Assembly (NCBI GenBank): GCA_945885485.1
Contig: CAMCYT010000119.1
Span: 1 to 7,815, forward strand
Direction of reading: 5' to 3'
Source: Prosthecobacter debontii
GTDB taxonomy: Bacteria > Verrucomicrobiota > Verrucomicrobiia > Verrucomicrobiales > Akkermansiaceae
DNA length: 7,815 nucleotides
Part shown: positions 1 through 6,940 of the stretch, in pieces
Numbering within the stretch: position 1 is the first letter of the stretch
How the letters are laid out: the number at the start of each line of letters is the position of its first letter
Notes under the pieces: generated by a model
Told to the model about the DNA's origin: nothing
The model's input: the letters and a program-made list of their open reading frames with translations, nothing else
The model's database searches: none
Position numbers and translations under genes: made by a program

Positions 1-1
1 T

Positions 2-1153
2 TACGAAAAAGCCTTTCTCGATGGCGAACTGGACCCAGATTTCAAGGACATGAACACTTGGGAATGCCGCTTCATTACGGATTCCGAATACAGCAATGAA
101 GATCTTGCCTGGACACGACAAATGATGCGCATTTACCGCCCCGATCACATCACCATGAAGGATACCAAGTGGCGCTATGTGCGTTTGATCAAAAGCGACG
201 TGCCGTATTGCAGTACCACGCATGACCCATCTCTGGGCACTCGGCCTCAAATGGAGATAGCCCTCGGCGGTATCTGCGGTCGGCGAGCTTTCCTCGGTCG
301 TCTCACCACACGAGCTTTTGGCATTCCCACCCGCGCCTCGACGCAGACAGCCCATGGTGCGATGTGCCATTGGTCACCTAGTGGCTGGGTCATCTGCCTC
401 GGCGCTTGGTGGTCAGTCGCTTATTGCGGCCCGCAGGACGGGCTTGATTTCCTGTTAGACTCCCAGTCCCGTGAATTTGAGGATAAGTATCAGCAGGCTC
501 GGCGTGCCCAGTGGATCGGTGATGCTTATGGCGAAGAGGACGTGAAGATCTCGCGTGGCTTATACAGCAAAGGTGGCGGTTTCTGGGACAGTCTGGCTTT
601 GCTTAAAAAGCAGATCGTCGTCAAAGAGGCGGAAGTCAAAGCGCTTGAACTGGCCGGCGGCATGAAACTCGGCGAGTCCGATGAATTGCTCGGCGATGAA
701 AAAGGAGAAGCCATCGAAATCCCCGATGCCGACAAAGAGATTAAAGTTTCGGAAGATGGCACGATCACCATACCGGCAGTTGCCTGCTACTCGCCGCGCG
801 AGAGTTCGGACCGCATCCTATTCCTCAAGAGTTGGGATACGGGCTATCAACTTCACTACAGCCGACTTGGCGAGCGCCCAGAGCTTTTCAAATACAACAT
901 CGAAGTTCCCGCCGACGGTGAATACGAACTTGCCTGTATGGCCGCGACGGTCTCTCCGAATATCGAGGTTCTTGTGCGCGTCAACCGCGACGAACCAGTC
1001 CCATTTGCCATGCCTTACACCCATGGCTTTTGGGAAACCTCCAAGCAGCTGAAACTGAAACTGACGCAGGGTCGCAACGTGATTAGCATCACCGCTCGCA
1101 CTCCCAACCGCGGCGTTAGTATCAAGAGTTGGCAGCTCAAGCCAGTGAAGTAA
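2..1153 (+). CDS. Transglutaminase-like protein with C-terminal carbohydrate-binding-like domain (5' partial)
   Basis: The frame is open from the window edge (first full codon at position 2) to TAA at 1151-1153, giving 383 visible residues. The ATG at 50 is probably internal, so the true start lies upstream. Numbered from the first visible codon, residues 90-110 (GGICGRRAFLGRLTTRAFGIP) follow the transglutaminase-core pattern around the nucleophilic Cys (C92, codon 275-277). The motif TAHGAMCHW supplies a candidate catalytic His (H118, codon 353-355). The usual Asp about 16 residues later is not seen: GWVICLGAWW has Leu at that place (L133). A charged linker follows, then about 125 residues (from about 258) with alternating beta-strand character (YNIEVPADGEYEL, NVISITARTP) that resemble CBM6/CBM35-type sandwiches. 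Family members are usually secreted or envelope proteins, but any signal peptide here is outside the window. The next gene starts 40 bp downstream on the same strand. Substrate unknown; protein cross-linking, peptide hydrolysis or a non-catalytic role are all possible. Confidence 0.75.
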   Translation, partial: YEKAFLDGELDPDFKDMNTWECRFITDSEYSNEDLAWTRQMMRIYRPDHITMKDTKWRYVRLIKSDVPYCSTTHDPSLGTRPQMEIALGGICGRRAFLGRLTTRAFGIPTRASTQTAHGAMCHWSPSGWVICLGAWWSVAYCGPQDGLDFLLDSQSREFEDKYQQARRAQWIGDAYGEEDVKISRGLYSKGGGFWDSLALLKKQIVVKEAEVKALELAGGMKLGESDELLGDEKGEAIEIPDADKEIKVSEDGTITIPAVACYSPRESSDRILFLKSWDTGYQLHYSRLGERPELFKYNIEVPADGEYELACMAATVSPNIEVLVRVNRDEPVPFAMPYTHGFWETSKQLKLKLTQGRNVISITARTPNRGVSIKSWQLKPVK

Positions 1154-1193
1154 TCACCGGTCGCACTAACGACTTTCTAGATTCGAAATTCTT

Positions 1194-3899
1194 ATGATAG
1201 ATAAATCTAACATACCGCGCTGCTTGTTTTGTGGTGTCCTCTGCTTGGTTCTTTACGGGCTACTTGCTCCGCAGCTCATCGCTCAAGATGCAGCCACCCC
1301 TATTTCCAAGGAAGTCATCGCGGAACTCGATAAGGAACTGAATGAAGCTAAGGCAGTCTCGTCTGAAGCCCGCCAGCGGCTTGCCGTACGTCGGGTCATT
1401 AGCGACGCGGAGGATTTGGTTGCGGCTCACGCGACCGACACGAGTCGATTTCTAGCGCTCGAGTTTCTCTTCCGCGCATACCAGCGAATGCTCGCTCTCG
1501 ACAAGGATGCGGAAAATCGAAAAGCCTTTCTCGCCATTTGCCACGAGCTAGTCAAAGCCCCCGATGAACTCGCTGAATTGCGTCTCGAGGCGGATCTTCT
1601 CCTTTCACAGGCTGATCTGTCTAAACAAGGCGCCAACGCCGAAGCGCGCGGCAAAGCCCTGCGCCCACTGGTCGACCGCTACCTCAATACTCCAGTCGCG
1701 GCAAAAGTACTGCGCATGACCATGCTCATGGCACTCGAACTCGGCGACAACCGTCTCGTCACCGACCTGCAAGAGATGATCGAAAAGCGCTTCTCCAGCG
1801 ATCTTGAGATGATCGCATTTCAGCGCGACAAACTGGGAGGTCAAGTGCTAGGCGCCCCTTTTGCCGGCATCTTCAAGAGATCGGATGGCAAGGTGGTGCG
1901 CTTACCGATGGATACACTCGGACGCTCGACGATGCTGATATTTTGGTCGAAGGAGAATGGAGGCGAAGAACTGCTTAAAGGAATCGCCGCTGCTGCATTG
2001 GAAAAGAAGGATGATCTGAATGGTCGACTCGAGCTCATCAGTTTCAATCTTGATGAACTTCCCGATGCTGGCGAGTCCTTCATCCGTAGCTTGGGTGTGA
2101 AATGGCAAGTGCTGCATCTTCCAGACGGCAAGAAAAACCCTATCTACAATGCATTTGTTAGAGAGGATCCGCGCATCCTGACGGTGAATCCGACGGGATA
2201 TACCGCCTTGATCATGGCCGGCACGGGCCGAACTAAGACGAAACCCGATGGCAAGCCCGATTATGTTGGCATGTTCCAATCCGCCTTGGCGCGTCCTTGG
2301 ACCGAACCACGCTACGTCATGCAGATCGACTCATTGATGACAGGCGACTTCTTAGTGTCCGATCCCGAGGGTCGGCTAGATCTGACCCTGCCACCCGAGC
2401 TCAAGGCTTACGCCATGAGTGAGAAACCTCAGCCGCTTGCTCGTGTTGCGACATCCGTGTCAGAGGAGACTCTGCAGGCGATTCAGGATTGCTTCGTCGC
2501 CCCGCCGCTCCGCTATCGCCAGAGCCACGCCGAGGCGCGCACTAATTATGCAAAAGCCGTCGAGCTTTGCCGTAAGGCCATCAAAGACAACGCGGCTGCT
2601 CCGGATCTATGGATCGTCCGCAATCGGCTTATCATCGCTCTGATGGGATTATGGAAAACCGAGGCCGACCTCGCTAAACGGGAAGAGGCCGTCACTGAGG
2701 CGAAGGCTGCGCTCGTCGCAGGCTACCCAACAGGTTGCGATGTCGTCGCCCGCTTTTGTGTCGCCCGTGAGGCGCTTCGCGACCCCGCCGTAAATCCGCA
2801 ATCCGTCATCAGCCAATTCGTTTCCGAAAACGGCGGCGAAAAAGCACCCGGCGCAGTTCTGTCGGCGGCGGCTCTGCTTTCACTCGATGTTGCTGACCGC
2901 AAGGGCTTCGAGGATTACCGGAAGGCGATTCTCAAGAGTCACACCGATTACCCGATGATGTGGACTTTCTCGTCCTATCTACTGGACCGTTATCACAGCT
3001 ATTGGCTGTTCCAAGTGCCTTTCACGGCAGGCTGGACCTTCGGTCGTAGGGAGAGCTATTTTCTAGGCAAGGGTGATGCCGAGAATGCTCATCGCATCCT
3101 GCGCGCCGAGTTGAGCACGGACCAAGGTAAGCCATTACGCATTCCCGAGGATCTCGACAGTCAATGGACGGCAATCGTATTCGCCAAGAGCGCTCCTTGG
3201 AACAGCAAGCGTGAAGACGGACTTTCAGCTTCACCCAAGAATACACTGAAATCCTTTGCAAATTTTGCAGCAGCGCGCGCCGGAGGTGATGTAAAGGTTA
3301 TGCTCGCTCTGTTAGGAGGGGATGTTGTATCCGCTCGCGCGGCATTGGATGATCCAAAGAATCCAAAGAATAATGTGGAATGTCCCATTGTCACTGTTCC
3401 CGGTGGTATGAATAACCCATTGATTCGGAGGCTCGGAATTCTTTCCGAAGATGTTCAGCTCAACTCCGTGCTGGTGAATAAGGATGGTCGCATCGCAGTG
3501 ATGCTTTCGGGAATCGACCATCGCGAGGGTGTCATCCTGAATGTCATCATGCGCGAAGATGAAAAAGCTATTTCCGCCTTGTTAGAGCACGGCGACATTC
3601 AGGCAGCCAAGGATAAGATCTTCGCGCTCGCACCACCGTTCGATGCGAATGCAGTTGACGCGAAAGGCCGCAAACTTCCCAAGCCGACCATCAGCCTTGC
3701 TCATCTCCGCGCCCGCGCAAAAGTTTACATGGCATTGAAGGATTATGACGCAGCACTCGTAGACGCGGAAGAAGTTGTCCAACTTCAGCTGGGCACCGAT
3801 GGCGGCATGAGCCTGCGTACCGATGAACTGGATGAATCCGAGGCGCTCCGCGACGAGGTGATCAAGCAGCGCGAGCTCACTGGTGGGAAGAATAAGTGA
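1194..3899 (+). CDS. Exported 901-residue helical-repeat protein with two CXXC-less thioredoxin-like domains
   Basis: The N-terminus has a signal peptide: a basic start (MIDKSNIPR), a hydrophobic core CLFCGVLCLVLYGLL and a plausible cleavage after LIA at about residue 30. Residues about 35-210 are helical and TPR-like. Residues about 218-340 look like a TlpA/AhpC-type thioredoxin fold: an LGAPF entry, then a strand ending FWSKENGGEELL (F250-W251) where active family members have FWATWCxxC, and a possible cis-Pro at P333. A long helical region follows (about 400-640). A second thioredoxin-like unit spans about 650-775: IVFAKSAPW (F663-W669) sits at the CXXC position and VLVNKDGRI (759-767) matches the family's C-terminal strand pair. 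A TPR-like helix pair (about 837-870, AKVYMALKDYDAALVDAEEV) ends the protein. Neither domain has a CXXC, so thiol-disulfide exchange is unlikely; a binding or scaffold role in the envelope is inferred. The start is the ATG that captures the signal peptide; no clear Shine-Dalgarno sequence precedes it. It probably shares a transcript with the transglutaminase-like gene. Confidence 0.8.
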   Translation: MIDKSNIPRCLFCGVLCLVLYGLLAPQLIAQDAATPISKEVIAELDKELNEAKAVSSEARQRLAVRRVISDAEDLVAAHATDTSRFLALEFLFRAYQRMLALDKDAENRKAFLAICHELVKAPDELAELRLEADLLLSQADLSKQGANAEARGKALRPLVDRYLNTPVAAKVLRMTMLMALELGDNRLVTDLQEMIEKRFSSDLEMIAFQRDKLGGQVLGAPFAGIFKRSDGKVVRLPMDTLGRSTMLIFWSKENGGEELLKGIAAAALEKKDDLNGRLELISFNLDELPDAGESFIRSLGVKWQVLHLPDGKKNPIYNAFVREDPRILTVNPTGYTALIMAGTGRTKTKPDGKPDYVGMFQSALARPWTEPRYVMQIDSLMTGDFLVSDPEGRLDLTLPPELKAYAMSEKPQPLARVATSVSEETLQAIQDCFVAPPLRYRQSHAEARTNYAKAVELCRKAIKDNAAAPDLWIVRNRLIIALMGLWKTEADLAKREEAVTEAKAALVAGYPTGCDVVARFCVAREALRDPAVNPQSVISQFVSENGGEKAPGAVLSAAALLSLDVADRKGFEDYRKAILKSHTDYPMMWTFSSYLLDRYHSYWLFQVPFTAGWTFGRRESYFLGKGDAENAHRILRAELSTDQGKPLRIPEDLDSQWTAIVFAKSAPWNSKREDGLSASPKNTLKSFANFAAARAGGDVKVMLALLGGDVVSARAALDDPKNPKNNVECPIVTVPGGMNNPLIRRLGILSEDVQLNSVLVNKDGRIAVMLSGIDHREGVILNVIMREDEKAISALLEHGDIQAAKDKIFALAPPFDANAVDAKGRKLPKPTISLAHLRARAKVYMALKDYDAALVDAEEVVQLQLGTDGGMSLRTDELDESEALRDEVIKQRELTGGKNK

Positions 3900-3923
3900 T
3901 TTCGTTAGAAGTTATTTTTATAC

Positions 3924-3960
3924 GTTATTAGGGGCTCTTCATATTATCCCAATAACTTTT
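3924..3960 (+). terminator. Rho-independent-type terminator after the 901-residue gene
   Basis: GTTATT (3924-3929) pairs with AATAAC (3951-3956) and GGG (3931-3933) with CCC (3948-3950), with one bulged A (3930) and a 14-nt loop. TTTT follows at 3957-3960. The stem starts 25 bp after the TGA of the plus-strand gene. The T-run lies only on the plus-strand side, so it serves that gene rather than the convergent one. The stem is AT-rich and the T-run short, so efficiency may be modest. An extra copy of GTTATT at 3911-3916 could form an alternative, longer-looped pairing with the same 3' arm. Confidence 0.45.
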
Positions 3961-3970
3961 AACTCTTCAC

Positions 3971-5695
3971 TTACTTAAACAGCGTATCTACTCCCATGGC
4001 GGACTTCCTCAGTAACTTCGGCATTTTTTTAGGATCACGAGGTTTGAAAATTCGATAGGCGAAGCCGAGGAGGTGGAGGGTGAAGAGGTGATCAATGATA
4101 CGGTAGCCGCGTTGTTTCCTCAGGAGAATCGATGATGCCCATGACAGCGTCCGGCGTTTGATATGGAATGGGGTGAAGGAAACTTTGATCCTGTAGCGCT
4201 CACGTTCGGTGGAGGGATAACGTTTTTTGTAGGCTTTTTTCGCGAGACTAATTTGTTCTGCTAGAGATTCATCGAAGGGAAGAAAGTAGTAACGCCGCGC
4301 GAGCAGGATGATTCCGAAAAAGTCACGCATGTGTTCGATGTCGTCGACGGGCAGATCAGCTTTGCGCGCGAGGGAGATCATTTTGGGGAATAAAAGATAA
4401 GCTGACTCAGCTGCGCGCATTGAGGACTCAGGATCTGGAATGAAATGATTCAGGATTTTTGAGACGGCGTGATTGATGAAAAGTCCGTCCCAATAAAGAT
4501 GGAGGAGTGGAGGAATACGCACCCGGCGAAAGAAGATTTTTTGACGTGCGAATTCTTCGATATAAAAAATTTGTTGAATAACGGTGTCGGCGTGGCGCAG
4601 GAGTTCCAAAGCGGCAGGTGCTCGTTGTGAACCCAGGCTTTGTTCGATGGATTGCTCAATGCTGCGTTTGTAGCGAAATACATGGATAGCAACTGCAACA
4701 TTGAGACGAATCCAGATATCCGGATGACGGTTTCCACTCAGATAGCTAAGACGGCGAAAACGATGCCAACCACCCGTTTGACACCAGACAGACATTCCGA
4801 CGACGTTTTCTGCATTTTTCAGTTCACGGGCGAAATGTTCACAATCGGCTCCGATGAAGGAGGGGAATTCTCCCGCACCCTCATACTCACGGCGGGCTTG
4901 TAGCTCAATGATCTTGGCTTGTTTGACGTGGAAGAAGGCTTTGTTGAGCGGGATGTGGCGGAAGAAATCGCTCTCGCCATGTTTCATGGAGACGATGAAA
5001 TTCGGAGAATCGATACCAGCCAGTGTTTCGGATAAAGTTCCGCGATGCCAGATGAGATCGCCGATGCGATGTGCACCTACCGTCCAAGTGCGGAGGATGA
5101 GTTTTTTGTTACGCATCTCAAACTCAGGGAGAAGCTTGCGGATAAGCTGATTGGTTTCCCGCGGGTTACGAAGATGGAGGCGGGTGCGGATGGGATCTTT
5201 GACATCGAGACCATCGCTCTCACCGATGCGTAGGATAATTCCTGAAAGCTGAGGAAAATCATCGAGCGTGTTTTTGATGAGTGTGAGATAGTAATTTTCC
5301 AACTCGGATTTACTATGTGAGATCGATTCTTCGATTGCTGCGGTGAGGGGAATGACATCGCTGGTTAGGAAAACTTTAAGTCCGAATTCTTCGGTAAGTA
5401 TATCGAAGAGAGACGAAAATTGTTTTCGGAAATACGCTATATTAGCAGCAATTTCCGGTTCGTGAAGTGGATGGGTCGCGAGGTGGGCAAGGTCGTCGAG
5501 AGTGACGGCATTGTAACCGAGTGAGGAAACCTCGCTTGCGAAGTCACGCATGTCTTGCTGAATGCGTTGCCATTGTTGGGCGGCTTCTGGTCCCGAGGTA
5601 AGAAGATGAGAAAATGGAATTTTCGACCAGTTGATGCGGCTTTTCTTATAATTCCTAAAAAACGGGCCGATGGCATCAATGAGGAATAGTTCCAT
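3971..5695 (-). CDS. GH67-like (alpha-glucuronidase-related) TIM-barrel protein, 574 residues
   Basis: No signal peptide is visible, so a cytoplasmic protein is likely. The barrel shows three blocks that line up with the catalytic blocks of GH67 alpha-glucuronidases as I remember them. IILRIGESDG (153-162) fits the KADSEG block carrying the acid catalyst (E159 or D161). FIVSMKHGESDFF (233-245) fits QIKxGPIDFQ, placing D243 at one base. IIELQARREYEGAGEFPSF (262-280) fits ELQITQEYTGQ, placing E270 at the other. An aromatic patch, VWCQTGGWHRF (303-313), may line the active site. After about residue 335 the protein is helical and basic with no recognised domain. At 574 residues it is shorter than typical GH67 enzymes and lacks their N-terminal domain. 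The likely role is hydrolysis of uronate-bearing or related oligosaccharides, but the substrate is not established. In-frame codons before the ATG read RFIHVDF, like a first barrel strand, so the start is uncertain. The stop is TAA at 3971-3973. Confidence 0.68.
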   Translation of the reverse strand: MELFLIDAIGPFFRNYKKSRINWSKIPFSHLLTSGPEAAQQWQRIQQDMRDFASEVSSLGYNAVTLDDLAHLATHPLHEPEIAANIAYFRKQFSSLFDILTEEFGLKVFLTSDVIPLTAAIEESISHSKSELENYYLTLIKNTLDDFPQLSGIILRIGESDGLDVKDPIRTRLHLRNPRETNQLIRKLLPEFEMRNKKLILRTWTVGAHRIGDLIWHRGTLSETLAGIDSPNFIVSMKHGESDFFRHIPLNKAFFHVKQAKIIELQARREYEGAGEFPSFIGADCEHFARELKNAENVVGMSVWCQTGGWHRFRRLSYLSGNRHPDIWIRLNVAVAIHVFRYKRSIEQSIEQSLGSQRAPAALELLRHADTVIQQIFYIEEFARQKIFFRRVRIPPLLHLYWDGLFINHAVSKILNHFIPDPESSMRAAESAYLLFPKMISLARKADLPVDDIEHMRDFFGIILLARRYYFLPFDESLAEQISLAKKAYKKRYPSTERERYRIKVSFTPFHIKRRTLSWASSILLRKQRGYRIIDHLFTLHLLGFAYRIFKPRDPKKMPKLLRKSAMGVDTLFK

Positions 5696-5746
5696 GAAAT
5701 CTACATGGATAAAGCGTTCATTTGCGGCAGTATGCTAGCGGGTCGG

Positions 5747-5764
5747 TGTGACGGGATTGTCACA
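5747..5764. promoter_or_regulatory. Perfect 6-bp inverted repeat upstream of the GH67-like gene
   Basis: TGTGAC (5747-5752) and GTCACA (5759-5764) are perfect inverted repeats separated by 6 nt. They sit about 52-69 bp upstream of the GH67-like ATG (minus strand). The spacing and TGTGA-type half-sites resemble a dimeric regulator site of the Crp/Fnr or LacI style, which would fit a sugar-utilisation gene. No convincing -35/-10 pair could be placed next to it. It could also be a chance short hairpin. Confidence 0.25.
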
Positions 5765-5811
5765 AGGGGATTGGAGGGAATAGTCGAACCCACGAATTGG
5801 ATCTGCATCAC

Positions 5812-5851
5812 AAAATTATCCTAAGTGCCAGTGAGACTAGGCCTGTCACTT
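5812..5851 (-). terminator. Weak terminator-like hairpin after the DUF58 gene
   Basis: Read on the minus strand, AAGTGACAG (5851-5843) and CTGGCACTT (5831-5823) pair over 9 bp with one A/G mismatch, around an 11-nt loop. A TTTT run occurs 7 nt after the stem (5815-5812). It begins about 40 nt after the DUF58 stop, which is itself a run of stops (TAA TGA TAA). The mismatch and the gap before the T-run make it a weak candidate. If real, it separates the DUF58 gene from the GH67-like gene. The rest of this 197-bp gap (5696-5892) shows no gene. Confidence 0.35.
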
Positions 5852-5892
5852 CTAAATGGATGGGATTAGATAGGAAATCGCGGTTCTTATCA

Positions 5893-6720
5893 TTACTGGC
5901 TCATCTCCAGAGCTTTGACGGGGAGGGCGTTTTGGTAGAGGGCGGGAATGAGATCTATCTCGCAGGGGATGCGGGCGAGGGGGGTTTGGTGGCGGATGGC
6001 ACCTTCTTTCCAGAGATTGAAATGATTGGTGTAGGCGTCGCGGTAGCGGTGGAGAGTCGCGGGTTCGATGCGATGGGGGTGGCGTGTGTTGAGTTCGGCA
6101 TCGATGAAATCGTAGTTTCCGGACCAATCGGGATCGGCTTCTGATTTGGTGTAGGGGCAGAAGACGATGGGAGTGCCTTGCTTTTGAGAGAGGGTTCGGA
6201 AGAAAGGTGTGGGATCGGCTTGAAAAAGGAGGTCGGAAATGAATACGCGGAGGGCGTTGGTGCGGAGGGGAATGCGTTGGAGATCGGGTGGAAGTGTGGG
6301 GTTGCTGGGTACTAGGGCTTCGATGTTTTTGATCCAGCGATCGGTATGGATGACCATGGGATCAATGATGGTTTGGGCATCACCAAAGATGGCATAGATG
6401 CGGACTGAGGCACCTTCTTTTAGGGAAGATTCTGTTAGGAAAGTGAGCAGCTCAGTGCTGCGTTTTTTCTTTTCAGGGGTGAAGAACATTGAGGGCGAGG
6501 CATCGAACACGATATCGACGACAGGACGAATTTCCTCGCGGAAAAGTTTCATTGTTACCTGTCCGGTGCGGGCGTATGCCTGCCAGTTAATATGGCGAGG
6601 GTCGTCTCCTGGGGAGTAGGAACGGTGATCTTGGAAGTCCATGGACGCGCCTGTTCCGGAGCCGGCGAATTCACCGGCTGCGCCGCGCCAGACTTTGTTT
6701 CGGAAGGGGAGACGGAGCAT
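5893..6720 (-). CDS. DUF58 domain-containing protein (VWA-like, MoxR-associated type)
   Basis: The 275-residue protein has the DUF58 signature DFQDHRSYSPGDDPRHINWQ (28-47), continuing AYART (48-52). This is followed by a VWA-type MIDAS motif DASPS (73-77) after the strand VVDIVF, and a later acidic strand end, VFISDLL (159-165), that could complete the metal site. There is no transmembrane segment or signal peptide, matching the short soluble DUF58 class rather than the longer membrane-anchored one. DUF58 proteins are usually encoded beside a MoxR-type AAA+ ATPase and are thought to be its metal-dependent partners in assembling or activating other proteins. Here the upstream gene is an M16 peptidase and the downstream gene is GH67-like, so any partner must lie elsewhere. 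The ATG at 6720-6718 is chosen because the conserved motif follows it at the expected distance; there is no strong Shine-Dalgarno sequence. The coding strand is strikingly C-rich. Confidence 0.88.
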   Translation of the reverse strand: MLRLPFRNKVWRGAAGEFAGSGTGASMDFQDHRSYSPGDDPRHINWQAYARTGQVTMKLFREEIRPVVDIVFDASPSMFFTPEKKKRSTELLTFLTESSLKEGASVRIYAIFGDAQTIIDPMVIHTDRWIKNIEALVPSNPTLPPDLQRIPLRTNALRVFISDLLFQADPTPFFRTLSQKQGTPIVFCPYTKSEADPDWSGNYDFIDAELNTRHPHRIEPATLHRYRDAYTNHFNLWKEGAIRHQTPLARIPCEIDLIPALYQNALPVKALEMSQ

Positions 6721-6725
6721 GGTGA

Positions 6726-6748
6726 AAACTTTAAGTTTTAAACTTTAA
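6726..6748. repeat. AT-rich direct and inverted repeat just upstream of the DUF58 start
   Basis: AAACTTTAA occurs twice, 14 nt apart (6726-6734 and 6740-6748). Overlapping it is an inverted repeat, AAGTTT (6733-6738) and AAACTT (6740-6745), with a single-base centre. It begins 6 bp upstream of the DUF58 ATG, within the likely leader of that gene. It may be a regulatory site or one unit of the repeat mosaic that fills this gap. Confidence 0.4.
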
Positions 6749-6762
6749 ACTTCAAGGAAGAA

Positions 6763-6775
6763 GCACCTGCGGTGC
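6763..6775. repeat. GC-rich short hairpin in the DUF58 leader
   Basis: GCACC (6763-6767) and GGTGC (6771-6775) form a perfect 5-bp stem with a 3-nt loop. On the minus strand the stem is followed by the pyrimidine run TTCTTCCTT, so it is weakly terminator-like or a REP-like unit. It lies in the leader of the DUF58 gene and stands out from its AT-rich surroundings. Confidence 0.4.
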
Positions 6776-6793
6776 AGTTCTTGGTTCTTTAAA

Positions 6794-6907
6794 TCAAAAA
6801 TCAAAAATCAACATTCGTCATTCATCAATCGTCAATTAAACCGTCTAGCTAGCGATGCCTTTAGGGGATGGACTTACGATTGATGATTGTTGATTTTGGA
6901 TTTTTGA
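6794..6907. repeat. Long imperfect inverted repeat with a tandem TCAAAAA-type arm
   Basis: The left arm (6794-6832) and right arm (6876-6907) are near-complementary. By eye, 28 of 32 right-arm bases match, with a 7-base insertion in the left arm. The loop is about 43 nt and contains the palindrome CTAGCTAG (6845-6852). The left arm begins with a short tandem of TCAAAAA-like units. No reading frame of note crosses it and no transposase is nearby. It could be a MITE-like or REP-like intergenic element or a structured transcript end for the M16 gene. Confidence 0.55.
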
Positions 6908-6921
6908 ATGAAGAGGGAGAG

Positions 6922-6940
6922 CGGCGACCGAAGATCGCCG
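6922..6940 (-). terminator. GC-rich hairpin abutting the M16 stop codon
   Basis: CGGCGA (6922-6927) and TCGCCG (6935-6940) form a perfect 6-bp stem around a 7-nt loop. On the minus strand the loop reads TCTTCGG, and the stem starts directly after the TAA of the M16 gene (6943-6941). The following bases are pyrimidine-rich (CTCTCCCTCTTC) but not a true T-run. It may help stabilise or end the M16 transcript, or be one unit of a dispersed repeat family. Confidence 0.35.

Noticed and set aside
681..1052. Plus-strand open frame of 123 codons inside the transglutaminase-like gene
   Set aside because: It lies wholly within the real gene in another frame, with Ser/Arg-rich low-complexity translation and no start signal.
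5780..5801. GGGTTCGACT on the minus strand, similar to the T-loop of tRNA or tmRNA
   Set aside because: The flanking bases do not close a T stem (GTGGG is followed by ATTCC, not CCCAC), and no matching acceptor or anticodon arm is found upstream.
5797..6144. Plus-strand open frame of 115 codons overlapping the DUF58 gene
   Set aside because: It is antisense to a gene with clear DUF58 motifs. Its Gly/Val-rich composition follows from the G-rich strand, and it has no recognisable domain.
2..6720. Idea that the transglutaminase-like gene and the DUF58 gene belong to a MoxR-DUF58-transglutaminase operon
   Set aside because: They are on opposite strands about 4.7 kb apart with other genes between. 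The transglutaminase-like protein has a carbohydrate-binding-like tail, not the multi-pass membrane layout of the operon-type protein.
6794..6832. CRISPR-like short repeats (TCAAAAA tandem)
   Set aside because: The units are only 7 nt, adjacent, without spacers, and there are no cas genes in view.
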